DNA of 64,000 nucleotides from Pictodentalium vernedei. Lineage: Eukaryota; Mollusca; Scaphopoda; Dentaliida; Dentaliidae. The notes beneath the pieces were generated by a model. It did not search any database. It saw nothing but the letters and a program-made list of their open reading frames with translations, and had not been told where the DNA came from. Positions within the stretch are counted from its first letter, which is position 1, and every line of letters starts with the position of its first letter. The stretch spans positions 147,609,340-147,673,339 of the forward strand of contig CM062296.1 of NCBI GenBank assembly GCA_031216915.1, read 5' to 3'. Shown here one piece after another: positions 24,110 to 37,084 of this stretch. A program made the position numbers and the translations under genes.

Positions 24110-24338
24110 TTAACCCTTTACCTAACCTGAAAAGCAGACGACATTTGCAAAAAGAAATTCTTGAATAACAAATGTTTTTCATTTTTTGTCTCAAAAACAT
24201 AGGTTATGACCCCTCGTTCCAATGAGGGGTCATAACCTATGTTTTTGAGACTAAAAATGAAAAAATAATGAAAATTAACTGGCGATTTTTGAGAATAGCG
24301 CTGGCCGGTTTTGGCTGTTACGTTAGGTAAAGGGTTAA
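24110..24338. mobile_element. TTAA-flanked piggyBac-like MITE, intact (left arm)
   Basis: Exact TTAA duplications (24110-24113 and 24335-24338) bracket termini CCCTTTACCTAAC and GTTAGGTAAAGGG. One side carries AAAAGCAGACGAC, the other GGCCAAAACCGGCCAGCGC. The middle is a hairpin built on CTCAAAAACATAGGTTATGA. TTAA targets and CCCT termini are typical of piggyBac elements. It ends 25 bp from SLC22 exon B. Mirror: 28135-28363. Confidence 0.88.
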
Positions 24339-24363
24339 AACATAGTAGAAAATTTCAACTTAC

Positions 24364-24517
24364 ATAAAACGAAACCTATTGCGAGGCTGCCCGAGTTAAA
24401 AATCCATTGAAGAATCTTAGAATACTGTAACTTATAAAGTCTTGTGTCCATGCGAGTGCTATTCCGGAAATCATTAAAGCCGTAACACACACACATATAA
24501 TGATTTTCCTGCCATAC
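24364..24517 (-). pseudogene. SLC22-type transporter, exon B with 1-nt frame break (left arm)
   Basis: Mirror copy of 27956-28109, 154 nt, with the same GRK motif, the same splice sites and the same frame break beside a run of T. The shared break means it predates the duplication, or that the same systematic base-calling error affects both arms. Confidence 0.82.
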
Positions 24518-25813
24518 CTGCAAATGAAACTTTACAATTAATATTCGTCCGCTGCTTCATTCACCTTACAGTGGTGTCATATATCAGATAAGGGGGCGAG
24601 GGTGGGGCGTTTTTTATCCGAAAATGTTTACTCCTTTGGCACGGTGCTAAAATATGTGGCTCCATATCGCCCCTGAAATATCGCCCGCTCGGGTCATCCA
24701 TACATTTTTATCAATATGTATATAATGAACAGTGAGTAAATTTGTCACATGTGGTGTTGATCTATGAGGTGCAAGGCGTAAATGGAAATAAAGTCGTCTA
24801 TATTGAGCTCGAGCACCACGGCAAAAACAATGTTGACCTATTTTTCGGTCTGTGTTATTCATAGTAATCCACATTTACATAGGATACAAAAAATCTTTGG
24901 TCATTTTTACACTATGTACAAAAACTTCGGTAAGTACTTTCGACAATTAAAGTCTCATCAGACCGATATTTTAAAATGAAATATACCAGGGGGTCAAGTT
25001 AATACACATTAGGTTTGCAGATTTAAACAGAGGATCATCAATGAGTCACGATTTTATGTGCAATTTCTGTGCGAGTTCACTGACATTGATCTGAGACGAT
25101 GTTTACCTTGGCGAAGATCGATTTTTGTAAATTAGGTATAAATCGTGACGAATTTGATATTCTTTTTGTCATGCAGTGTCTAACTGAACTTTTTTACTTA
25201 ACGTATCGAAACAACACGAACAAAACTCGTCAACCAAATTTTATTATTTTCTAATTTTTGCCTTTAAAACAAAGTTTATGGCCCCTCGTCGAAACGATGA
25301 TGGATCAAATACGATGTTGTGGAGGAACAAAATTAAAAGAAATGGATTATTTAGAATTTGTTTTGAAAATGGTATCTGAAATTCGTATTAGGTAACGTGT
25401 TATTTAAATACGTGACTTACAAACACTGAAAATGAATGCAAAGCGAAACACCCTCACAGGGTTGCGACGCTACGTTGACGTCAGATATGACGTGCTTATC
25501 AGACATGCTACGCCGGATATTCCCGTAATGATTAAATTGATGTTGATTATTACTGTGATAACATAAGTTAACTCGGGCAACATCCAGGGTACATAGAGAT
25601 TTAATACCTGGATGTCGGTTTCCACCATCGGAGTGACAAGCGAAGCGAGAGATTGAAATTTTGTATTCTGCTCAAGCGATAACGAGGATAAAGAGATGAG
25701 TTGCTCCCCTTTATGTTCTCACCCCGCAAAGTGCAAAAGTATATTTGCGAACCCGGTTCAATCTGTTTAGTTCTCATCGAATACGACAGCTAACAAGTGC
25801 TTCTACTCATAGG

Positions 25814-25986
25814 GCTGCAGCGATGTTTTTTAATTTGTATTAATATTCACCACAATTCGACAATAAGTTGGATATAACTTAACAGTTCTAATAGGAGTTT
25901 CTGCAATCGATTTTTTAATTTGTATTAGTATTCACTACAATACGACAATATAACTTAACAGTTCTAATAGGAGTTTCTGCAATCGA
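25814..25986 (+). repeat. Tandem duplication of about 80 bp in the spacer
   Basis: Two units share TTTTTTAATTTGTATTA and AACAGTTCTAATAGGAGTTT. The second unit lacks a few internal bases. Confidence 0.9.
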
Positions 25987-26303
25987 TGTGACCCAGTCGG
26001 GGTCAAAGGTTATTTTTATCACCTGGATGTTTCTCGAGTGACAAACGGGGAACAACGGCGCGCGCTCTTATCACTCGCAAGTGTGAAGATAGCCGATACC
26101 ATGGCTATTTGTTTCGGTCACGTTGAGTAATCAGGAGACGCGATGCATACTGATACAGGGACAAGATATTTTATCTACAAATTTTAACACATTTGACTGC
26201 ATTTCGCCAATGGGTTCTGCCCTCGGTTGTTCTGATTTCCTTTTTTCCAATTATATCATAAACCTTCAATTCGAAGACGGACGTAACAACCATTACGTAT
26301 TCT

Positions 26304-26371
26304 CAGTTCCTTATTCGGCATTCGTTATCAACGGATTTTATCGGTTGATAACAATTTAGAATAAGGAACTG
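26304..26371. repeat. Nested hairpin near the palindrome midpoint
   Basis: Outer arms CAGTTCCTTATTC and GAATAAGGAACTG enclose inner arms TTATCAAC and GTTGATAA. The geometric centre of the giant inverted repeat is about 26236, so this lies about 100 bp from it. Confidence 0.9.
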
Positions 26372-27248
26372 GAAATAAGGAACGGTTGCCACGTCTCAGT
26401 TTGAAGAGGGTTGAAGTAAAAGACACAGACCGAACTTCACCATACCACAAGACGAGACTTGCGGTTATCCACACGTTCACCGAATCCAGCCATAACATAT
26501 GACGTTAGTACAAAAAGGTTACGTTTCTCTATGCTATAATCGTGGGTGTCCTACGCTTAAAATCATAATTTAGAACCCTTTGTTCGTATCTGCCAAGTCA
26601 CGAGAATCAAGGAATTGGAGGTTTGTGATGATTTTAATCTTTATTTCTTCTGCTGCTAATGTCAGATGGGTGGTTCACATTCATACATCTACCCCACCTC
26701 CACACCTCCCTAATACACCAACACTCTACCCACACACCCACACATATATTTCAATGAAAAAAAAAAAAAATATACAAGATATAGTGACTAACGAGGGCAC
26801 TTTCTGTCAAACAGGTACACGAGCGAGGAACAACCAATCTACAATTTCCGACGTGATCAGTCCACTCTCACATCCCACAGCGGCAGCGCTTTAGAGTGGG
26901 ATGGTGGATCCACCCACCCCGGAACTTTCAGCGTATTAAGTTTTGAACAATCACTCTGCGAATTGTCCCTGTATCAGTTGTATGATTTGGGAACAGCCAT
27001 CATGCGCTTTTCTGTTGGGTAGACTAGCCACCCCCTCTGAAGTTCCCAGAGTTTCAGAAAATAACGCAATTCACCCTCAACGGACTACGGTTGATTCACC
27101 GACTAATTAGTGTCTATCCTCTCCAAAGTTAATGCGTCGTACGCATAGTGTGCGTGGAAGTTATGAATTTACATTTTGTGATTGCTGTCTTTTGAATACT
27201 TATATATACTTCACTGTATATATTGTAATTTACTAGGTCATTGTTTTT

Positions 27249-27300
27249 GTTGATGACTTCCATAAGATGATGTCGTTGATGACTTCCATAAGATGATGTC
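27249..27300 (+). repeat. Exact 26-bp tandem duplication near the spacer's right edge
   Basis: GTTGATGACTTCCATAAGAT plus six more bases, twice without a gap. Confidence 0.95.
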
Positions 27301-27955
27301 GTTAAAGCATTATTTTCAGCTGTATCTGAAACATTCGAAACATGAAATTACTCATACTTTAATTGAAGACAAGAAGTATTTTCTCTTGTAATAGGTTATC
27401 CGATCTAAGTAAACATTTGGCACGCATCATTTCTCTTAACGAAATATCTAGATCACAGCTCTATTATATATTAACTTGACCCCCTGGTATATTTCATTTT
27501 AAAATATCGGTCTGATGAGACTTTAATTGTCGAAAGTACTTACCGAAGTTTTTGTACATAGTGTAAAAATGACCAAAGATTTTTTGTATCCTATGTAAAT
27601 GTGGATTACTATGAATAACACAGACCGAAAAATAGGTCAACATTGTTTTTGCCGTGGTGCTCGAGCTCAATATAGACGACTTTATTTCCATTTACGCCTT
27701 GCACCTCATAGATCAACACCACATGTGACAAATTTACTCACTGTTCATTATATACATATTGATAAAAATGTATGGATGACCCGAGCGGGCGATATTTCAG
27801 GGGCGATATGGAGCCACATATTTTAGCACCGTGCCAAAGGAGTAAACATTTTCGGATAAAAAACGCCCCACCCTCGCCCCCTTATCTGATATATGACACC
27901 ACTGTAAGGTGAATGAAGCAGCGGACGAATATTAATTGTAAAGTTTCATTTGCAG

Positions 27956-28109
27956 GTATGGCAGGAAAATCATTATATGTGTGTGTGTTACGGCTTTAAT
28001 GATTTCCGGAATAGCACTCGCATGGACACAAGACTTTATAAGTTACAGTATTCTAAGATTCTTCAATGGATTTTTAACTCGGGCAGCCTCGCAATAGGTT
28101 TCGTTTTAT
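27956..28109 (+). pseudogene. SLC22-type transporter, exon B with 1-nt frame break (right arm)
   Basis: After the acceptor TTTGCAG the frame reads YGRKIIICVCVTALMISG, then ALAWTQDF and LRFFNGF, which is the GRK motif plus TM3/TM4 of SLC22 proteins. The frame then shifts and continues as NSGSLAIGFVL up to donor GTAAGT. The exon is 154 nt, but flanking phases require a length of 2 modulo 3, so one nucleotide is missing. The break is at or beside a run of five T. Either the copy is a pseudogene or the homopolymer length is wrong in the assembly; both arms show the same break. The preceding exons (N-terminus, TM1-2) were not found. Confidence 0.82.
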
Positions 28110-28134
28110 GTAAGTTGAAATTTTCTACTATGTT

Positions 28135-28363
28135 TTAACCCTTTACCTAACGTAACGGCCAAAACCGGCCAGCGCTATTCTCAAAAATCGCCAGTTAATT
28201 TTCATTATTTTTTCATTTTTAGTCTCAAAAACATAGGTTATGACCCCTCATTGGAACGAGGGGTCATAACCTATGTTTTTGAGACAAAAAATGAAAAACA
28301 TTTGTTATTCAAGAATTTCTTTTTGCAAATGTCGTCTGCTTTTCAGGTTAGGTAAAGGGTTAA
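28135..28363. mobile_element. TTAA-flanked piggyBac-like MITE, intact (right arm)
   Basis: Mirror of 24110-24338, starting 26 bp after exon B. Confidence 0.88.
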
Positions 28364-28392
28364 GAGCTGAAGATGAGCAAAATACACAACAC

Positions 28393-28516
28393 TATACACT
28401 CTAAAATCAATTGGATTACAAATCAACTGGGTTCAGTGAATTTGGATTCACTTGGGTTCATATTCATTCAACCCAGATGTTTAGTGACAATTTTCAACCC
28501 AACTGATTCTTGAGTA
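28393..28516. mobile_element. Small TA-flanked MITE (right arm)
   Basis: Mirror of 23957-24080. Confidence 0.65.
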
Positions 28517-30211
28517 TACAGTATTTGAAACCTCTATCTGCTGGTTATTCCACTAGTTCTTACGCTGACCCAAAATGTGTTGGTGCCAAGTGCTGTTTTT
28601 GTTCGGTACCAAATCAATATTTTTGTTACCAAATGAAAAAAAATTAGTGGCAAAGGAAATCTGATTGTAAATGAGAACAATCTAACAACATGTAGCCCTT
28701 TGGGTACAGCAAGGCGCCATCTGTAATGCAAATGCACTCAAAGTATGATATTTTAATTTAGTATTAACTACATCGTTTAAATATTTTAGTTGTAAAAAAC
28801 TCACAAATTATAAAAATACATATAACTAAGACGTGAAAGGCTATTATTGACGTTTCCAAAATAATTTCATGTTTGACCATTATTTACTCACTGTTCATTA
28901 ACTCCAGATAAACTAAAGTCCAGGATCAAAAGGCCCAAAAAAGTGGAAAGTAAGGAAATAAATATGATAAAGCTGATTTTTTGTCATATGTTTGGGGGAA
29001 ACCTTCCGCATATCATAGTGAAAGTCCCCTAGATTCCGAGTTCAGCTTTTCGAGATATTTAAATTTTTCCATAAAATGTTTTAAATTAATTTTAAAATAT
29101 TCGAAACTACCAACATGTTATATATATCACAGGACACTTATCCGAATCACGTGCATTGTACCGTAAAATGAAGCGAATATCTGTGCCCAAAACAATAGTG
29201 TCAATGTAACAGCATTCCGCTGCGAAAATTTGTATATTTTAATATTTTTGTATAATTTTTTGGGGAAAATGCACCATTTTTTCGAACTAAGTTATGAGTT
29301 TTGCTATGCCGTGTGTCTATATATGACTGTGCAGGGAATCGGTTGTGCCTGCAGGAGTGATATTTCTTGACGCACACACTGATCTGGTGCAGCCAGATGC
29401 ACCAGTAACTTAATAAATTTAAAAACCCTAACCCTACCCCCAAAATCGAGGATCCACAATTTTCGACTGAACTGAAGAAATCAGCATCATCGATCGACAG
29501 TAGATTATATTAGTCCACTAGCAGTTAAAAGGTAATTGTTTTATAATAGAAACACACAGAGATATGGGTATATAACATTTTTTATTCAAACCACGCCTCC
29601 ACCCCATTTTACCCGCCTTACCACACCCACCTTCTTGGGTGGGGTGAGATACTTCGACCGCAGACTGCGTTCACAGACGTACAGTATGTGTAAACAATAT
29701 TCACGCAGAGACTGCTGCCACGCATAAACCGGTTTGGTTAAAATACAACCTAAGATCAACAACGCTGAGGGAGTTATGAACCGAACCTGGGGTCATGTTA
29801 AAGAGTAGATTTTGCATTCGTTTTGCCTGAGCTTAGTTTTTAAAACGCAATTTTACAATCTGTACTTTCTTGTGAATAACCCAGAAAGGTCTATTTTACA
29901 GCCCTTCGGTCTGGGAATATTTTTATTTGCACTGCTGTGATGTGGTATGTTCTTGTCTCAAAAAGCTCTTTGAAGTTCAAGTGCATGTGCTATCGTTTTG
30001 ACGGAACGCATTTTTCCTGCAGGAAAAGTTCGACTGCTATATTCAGATTAGAATATAACCTAGCTATTTTCAGATTAGAAAAAAATCAATGGTCAGTACT
30101 CGATCGTATCATCTTGATCCAATTTAATGAATAATTGTGACCAGTCATTACGTTGTAAAAGTATCATTTTACGTCTGCTTTTAAACTCCAATCGCGAAAA
30201 TATGGAGGAAT

Positions 30212-32483
30212 TTGTGTAAGCATCTAATCAGTGGAGATTGTGGGCCTGAGTCTGCCACCCACAATCCCGATATTGTTGAAGCAATGGATGTGTTAGCTAC
30301 CCTGTGTCAGAACGATGCATGGGGGCGTACTGAAAAATTGTGGATGCAGTACCACAGTCAAGCAGCATTATTGCAACTGTTTCTGCGACCGGGGCGAAGT
30401 GGAGGCTGGAATCTTCATTTGTATTGCGTTAAGAAAATGATACCACACTTTCATGCAGGGGGTCATCTAGCCTATGCAAAATGTTCTCGACTTTATCTAC
30501 AGCAAATGATAGAACTTCCCTAACAAATGTCTAAATGCGACTTTGAATCATTCACTGTAAAGGGATATTTTACCATTCGTAGATCGAATAAGTTCTGGGA
30601 TGGGGTTTATGCTGATCAAACAATTGAACAATGTTTAATGAGAATGTTCAAGGTAGTGGGTGGCATGACTCGTGGTAAAGTTCGATTGCTAAATGGGTTC
30701 ATGCTTTACCCCAGTGTTTGCCTATTTGTAGTGCATTAGAAGAATATGTACAGGTTCATACAACCCAAAGCGATCGACACAAGGACCTTCGTGCGAGCGT
30801 GATGTTGGTGACATCAACAAACTACTCAACTGGCTACGCAATAGAAATTTTTCAAAACTAGTTTCATTGTCCTTTGGAACCATTGCAGACGCAACAGTGA
30901 ATTGTGATGACGCAGTTTCTGTTGGTGAGCAAGCTGCTTCAAAAGTTGTTGGAAAGTCTTTTAGCCAGGGTACGCTACGTCATGCAGATGGTGTGAAATC
31001 AATTGCATCCATGTCAAACACTATCAAAGTTCGCGGAGAAGAGGTGGCAGTGACTCCGACATTACTTTTTAATAGGATAACCTGTGCGATTCAATCTCAA
31101 TCTGAGACGGAATGGTATTTGAGTTACGAGCTAGCACCACAGTCTGCCACGTTATTCGATTCAGGTGGCATGCGCAAAACCTCTAAAAGTGTTCTTGGAA
31201 CAGTGTTAAAATCATTATCTTGTCATGAAACGTAGATACCTAAACAACCAATTTACGTCATCGACGGCGGATACCTTCTGAGGGCTGTAGTTTGGCCCAA
31301 ACAAACAAATTATGGCGAGGTCTGTGCAGTATACATTGATTATGTTAATCGACATTTTGGTGTAGATTCACACCTTGTGTTTGATGGTTATAACAGTGTC
31401 TCCTCCACAAAGATTTCCGAGCAAACACGCAGGCTAACGGTCGATATTCGGCGGATATCAACGTGTCAAGAGACCTCTCCACAACCTGTTCTCAGTCTGA
31501 TTTCCTTGCAAATAGACACATCAAATCTGAATTGATTCTCTTGTTGATGACAGAATTCAGTTCAGTTGATATTGGAACATCACAGTCGGACTCAGACACG
31601 GACGTTTTCATCATCGAAACAGCATTCAGTTTGGCGGAGCAAAATTCGACTAGTAATATTATAGTAGTCAAGACAGATACAGATTTGATGGTTATGTTGG
31701 TTGCACGGTCTGTGCAACAGTTGAATGTGTGTACATGATGACATCTGTTGAACCCAGTGTTGTTTATGCAATCAAGAAAAATTCATGTAGCTTAAGGTGA
31801 CTGGCGGAAGCACTTGTTGTTGACACACGCAATTAGTGGATGTGACACCGCATCAGCACTTTTCCGACAAGGGAAGAAGGAAGTGTTCCATAAGATGAGA
31901 TTTGAGAAATCAAGTGGTTTGGAAGGGTGTATGAAAGCATTCCTATGTTGTGATAGTACCAACAATCATATTGCTATGTCTGCAGAACGCATCATTCTGA
32001 GTATTTATGGGGCCAAGATGTTAACTTCCCTTGATAACTACCGTTATCCAACATACAAACATGCTGTTTCTAAAACCAAATTAAACAAAACAATCCAGCT
32101 GGCCTGCCTTCCACCAACAACTGATGCTGCGCGACAGCATTCTTTTCGTGTATTTTTGCAGGTACAAACGTGACTGGGACGTACAGTGTCACCACCGGAA
32201 TGGGGATGGGAAATGGGAAATGGTGCTCTCAATCCTGTACCAAGTGAACAGCCAGTTGCACCAACTGGTCTTGTAAATCTAATCAGTTGTGTTTGTAAGG
32301 CAAACTGTTCTAAGAAATGTGGTTGTCGAAAAGCAAGTTTGCCATGTTCTGGACTATGTCGTTACTGCAGCGGCACGTCATGCACCAATCAAAGACCAGC
32401 GGACTCGACTGCTACCTTTCAAAACTTGGACGCGTCACATGAAAGTGGTACATAACCTGCAAGTCGCATGCTCACAACATTAG
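30212..32483 (+). pseudogene. Broken copy of multi-copy GCDT-signature protein (right arm)
   Basis: Mirror of 19990-22262. Segments lie at 30212-30523, 30527-30739, 30867-31235, 31463-31738, 31814-32173 and 32186-32455, in shifting frames. The GCDT segment ends at a TGA where relatives usually carry a Trp codon. A Phe/Leu difference near 30520 is the only protein difference from the left copy that I noticed. Confidence 0.75.
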
Positions 32484-33775
32484 CATAATGTGTTGACCAT
32501 TACAACCCGTGAATCTTACCCGCCCTGTATAAATAATATAAGGTAGGGTTCTGATATTGCTTTGTAATACCGGGCCCATCTATTATTAATCTAGGGCACG
32601 TAGGACACATAGTTTAAACTGGTTATTCTGCAATGAATTGAAAAGTCAACCTGCAACTAATTTTGCATTAAATAAATACTGTATCATGAAAGTTTGCTGA
32701 TATTTGGTATTACTCCGCACCAGATTTAGTTAATTTTAAAAGGGCAATAAAATGGAATTGCCAATTCAGTTTATGAAAGATTCAGATTGGCGGATAGCTA
32801 AGTTATTTGTACTTCTGTGTTACCTGCATTACAAATTTCAACACCGGAAACCTGCGACTTTATTAAATTTATTTAGTTTACTGGATAATGCATATAGGCA
32901 TTCTCCAATAATCTCAATAAATCTAGTATTCATTAGCAAAGGGTTTTCAGCATTCAATCATCTATAAAACTACTGTTAAAGGCAAACCCACATATCATGA
33001 TTTCCAGAATTTAACCACTTAAATGCATGCCTACCACTCCCACCCTCACCCCCATCCCCACCCCCATCCTACAACAAAAGGAAATGGTAATTCATTCAAT
33101 TATTGATTATATGTTGTTACCACGTCATCCATTTAAAATTCTAGATAACTGGATAATAAGCTCTCGCATTTAGCGTTGAGTTGAACAGACTTACGTTTTT
33201 ATCACATTGTCTATTAAATTTCCGAATGCCTTCAAGTGACGATGTTTGGAGGTAGGGTTAAATTTTTGGCGCTGTTATTGTGTTTGGATGTCTAAACCTG
33301 ATTTCTTTTGGGTTTTCATTTCACCATGTCCATGTAATTATGATTAGTGCTCGTTTCCAATTGATATTTAATGGTGCAATGAAATAAATCCTCAATTTGA
33401 GACACCTTTTGTTTGAATCGTTATGGATTTTAAAGGTCGTTTTGACGCTAAAACACACCCCGAGACCCGGAAATGTATTATTTGTCTTCTTAATTCTGTT
33501 CTTCGACAATATATTCATATATTTAATATTCTACGCCTATTGGGGTGGCCTATTTGGTGACAAACCTAATGGTGCTGCTATTTATAAGCATTTCCGTTTT
33601 GGGATCTTTTATTCAAATCATGTCTATTGTAAAATATGTTTTTTTTCGAAAAAGCTCATCTCGGATTCAAGGGGATTTTTACTATGTTGCTAAGTACCAT
33701 AGGCCGTAACAATATGCCAAAAATCAGCTTTATGATATAACTTTCCTTAGTCAACTCTAATGTTCATGGACTATA

Positions 33776-34286
33776 CACTGCAAAAATATAGGTTCTCTTT
33801 AGAACCAAAACTGGTTCTAATCTTGTCCCTGAGATGGAACCAGTTCTGTTTAAACAGTATTTATTTCAAATCAAATAAATTTATAAAGGTTAACATTAAA
33901 TATTAACAGAATTAAACATAAATTGAGGAGGTTCCAGTCGTAAGTTTAGAGCTTATACGAAGTTGTCTCAAATCATTATTAAGCAAAGGAGATATGAACA
34001 GTTGGCATATCGAACCAGTTTTGGTTCTATACAGAACCAAATCTGGTTCGATATGCCAACTGTTCATATCTCCTTTGTTTCAAAATGTTTGGCGACTGCG
34101 TTGAATAAGCTCCAAGTTTACTGCTGAATCTACTTCAGTTCATGTAATATTCTGTTAAAATTGAATACTAATCTTGGTAAATTTATTTGATTTGAAATAA
34201 ATACTGTTTAAACAGAACTGGTTCCATCTCAGGGACAAGATTAGAACCAGTTTTGGTTCTAAAGAGAACCTATATTTTTTGCAGTG
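33776..34286. mobile_element. Palindromic MITE with TA target duplication (right arm)
   Basis: Mirror of 18188-18698. Confidence 0.85.
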
Positions 34287-36465
34287 TAGTAACAAATAAT
34301 TCATTATATCCAAGAAAGATTAAATGAGATACACAACTTTAGAAAAGGTTAAGAAGCAAAGAAATGGTTTGATTAGAACCAGATTTAATGGATAAGCTAT
34401 TAAATCAGTTCACCCACAACAAAGAGTCATGGTTATTGCTGTTACTTACCGTTTACCTGACATGCGTGAATTGCGTCTCGCATGTACGGTCGGGCACCGA
34501 TTTTATCGAAAACGACGACCTTAAATAATAAACCACAAAGCCTTCGAGACCTAACAAAAGTATACTTTTGGTGCCACTTTTGGTGCCAGCAGCCGTATGT
34601 GTAGTGCCATGCCAATTCTGTTTGCGTACTGCACCATTGGCACCCGTTAGAGTGAACATGGTATTCTACCGACATGTAATGCCGCGAGAAATACTCAACG
34701 CCATGCTCGTTCATCCGAGATCACGAGGGATTTATCGTTATACTAAGCCCAACACTCGTGTGACTAATTCGACTTATGAATCTCGATAGCGTCGCGAAAA
34801 TATCCGATTGGGAAATGTAAGCCTGATTTGTCTCGGCAGTGCAATCAGAGATTCACCGTTTCCGGATTATTAACGAAGCATCTCGGATATTCTCCTACCC
34901 CGGTGTATAATCGCAGGGGACATAAACCACGCCCTAGAGCCACCAGTTAAATCTCTAAACGATTCCGGCGTGGTTATGGACGGGAAACAGTTTAACCTTC
35001 AAACACTGCCTATTTTTAAATTCAGTCGGATAAAATATTTCAGTTAGCCTGTAAAGTGAACATGAATGGTTCACTTTTCCGATAAATCAAAATATTCCCT
35101 TTGGTTGAATTTAAAAATAACACAAGCAATTATTTTCTTCGAATTAACCATTATAAAGGTTTTTTAAGCAAAACTTGATTTGATGGAATCTTTGACGTCA
35201 CTATTTTTTACATCATTATTTTTGGACAGTTCTGTTCACTTTATATTATCAACTGCAGTACATCCACCGTATACTGATCGTAATCCGCACGTGTGCAGTC
35301 CACGTAAGCCTTTACTCTGTAATAAAAATAATTATCTGCAAAATTTTAAATAATTTTACCTTGTGCTTTATTAGATAATTTGTTGATGATTATTCCTGTA
35401 ATTTGTGTCTGGAATCTAATAGTATTTCGTGCGTGCAAATATTGCCTACCCCTGTAAAGTGACCAGTCCACGGTGGCCGTACTGTAGCAGTCTGACTCGT
35501 CCCAGGACGGGTGTCTGAACATTTCTAGTTACATTGCATAGCAAGGGAGATAATCAAATATTGAATTTCTAGCTGGACGTTAATACGGATAGAACGACCA
35601 CAGACAGACACTCTCAATTTATATTACAGATAAAGACTTACGATACCTCTAGTTTCATGATTATGCCGCGTACTTTGAATAATTATGTAAATATCTTGAT
35701 GTTTTCAATGTGAATTAAATTCTTATTGAATAGAATATCTATAACTGGAGCACCAAATAATGTGTTCGGATAAGTAAAGGGACATCATATTACATGAACA
35801 GTAGTCTACGCAAAAGGTCATCGACAAGTGTGTAAATAAACAATCCATAACGACTATAGGAATTTACTATAGAAAGGTACCATGGGGACCTTTTCAGTTA
35901 GCACTTGGGAGACGTTTTGATCATCGTTGATGGGTATAGGGAATTTACTATAGGAAAACAATTTCCTACTGTAAATTCCCATACGGTGCCAGAGCGCCAC
36001 AATACGGCACTGACATGTCCAGATGTTACTTATTCTAGTGACAAAAGACTTGCAGCCCAGGACCGGAATATCCACCAGAAGCAGATAAAGCGTTAATAGA
36101 AACGAAAATGAAGCAGTCATTCTTAACACTAGAGATACATTAAAACAACTAAATGGAATCATAATTCTGTATTACCATTTTAATGGATCGACCTCATCGT
36201 TTCCAAACTCCTGTGAAATGTTGCGGCAGTTACAAAAGGTCATCCCAGAAAACGAATTTGAGGCACAGTGTATAGTACGGTTTGACCACACCTCTTGGAT
36301 TGCCTCTGTGTCCAGAAAATATGAAGATCATTGACGAATCTGAGAGAAGGTTTATTCTCGAAGTTTTACCTAACGAATCGGACTCATTTGTGTGCGTCGA
36401 GCTCGTTCCAATGATGGGGTCGCATCATATGGGTTTGCTAAATTCCGGTAACTGGTTGCTATTCT

Positions 36466-36492
36466 TAAGAGAAGATAATTTTTGATTATCTT
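36466..36492. other. Putative transposon excision scar (right arm)
   Basis: At the site matching the left-arm insertion, the right arm reads AAGAT, then AATTTTT, then GATTATCTTTG. A never-occupied site would carry one AAGATT. The scar keeps parts of both flanking repeats plus filler and forms a small palindrome (AGATAAT with ATTATCT), as hairpin-mediated excision leaves. Confidence 0.6.
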
Positions 36493-36758
36493 TGAAAAAG
36501 TCGTTCGGATTCCGTTTTCATAAAAAGTCAATTCTCCTTTTGGAACGTTTAATAAAGGAAAACAACAGCCATCTCCCAGTGATGTCTGTTGTTTGGTTTA
36601 ATAAAACGTAACAAAGGAAACGTTCTTTATTTTCTCATGATACCATAGGTGTTTTGCTGATGTACTGGGCTATTGGTCAAAAATATCCACCTGCAGTGTC
36701 CCAAACCATATCTATGTGAGTTAGTTAATTCCATCTCGAATGTGAAAGAAATGTTCTG

Positions 36759-37017
36759 TTTTTGAAGTATTTACCCTTATCTTAACAAATTGGTTGCATC
36801 CGCGGCATAATATACAAATTCATGAGTAAAAAACACATATTAAAAAAAAACATCAACAAAATTTTATAATGGCTACCCCTCATCCGAACGAGGTTATCGA
36901 GCTCGTTCCCATAAGTGGTCACACGATACGATTTTGTTGATTTGTTTTTTTTAATTTAAAAAAATATATATTTAAAATCATAAATTTTGATATCGTCTTC
37001 GTTGGGTAAAGGGTTAA
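36759..37017. mobile_element. TTAA-flanked MITE, subfamily 2 (right arm)
   Basis: Mirror of 14682-14940; it ends 68 bp before exon C. Confidence 0.75.
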
Positions 37018-37084
37018 ATATAAAAAGGTACTACCGATTATTTCAAAATTATTAAAAATGTCTTTGTTTGGTTTGTCATTTCAG

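Larger units (their letters stand above)
4097..25004 (+). repeat. Left arm of giant inverted repeat (20.9 kb)
   Basis: This whole interval reappears inverted at 27469-47619. Paired positions sum to about 51716 at the outer end, 51703-51715 in the middle and 52474 inside 16000. The shift of about 775 is caused by an extra transposon at 15218-15996 in this arm. The outer match starts exactly at CGTTACGACACG (4097) and the inner match ends at CAAGTTAATA (25004). Differences are scattered single bases plus microsatellite length; from the differences seen I judge identity above 99 percent, but I have not aligned the arms base by base. Confidence 0.97.
25005..27468. other. Unique spacer of the giant inverted repeat
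   Basis: This 2464-bp stretch has no inverted partner. It holds a tandem duplication (25814-25986), a nested hairpin close to the palindrome midpoint (26304-26371), a CA/CT-rich stretch with an A run (26690-26775) and an exact 26-bp tandem duplication (27249-27300). A weak remnant of the TTAA MITE family may lie near 25270-25300 (ATGGCCCCTCGTC). No coding sequence was recognised on either strand; in particular no upstream exon of the SLC22 gene was found. Confidence 0.8.
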
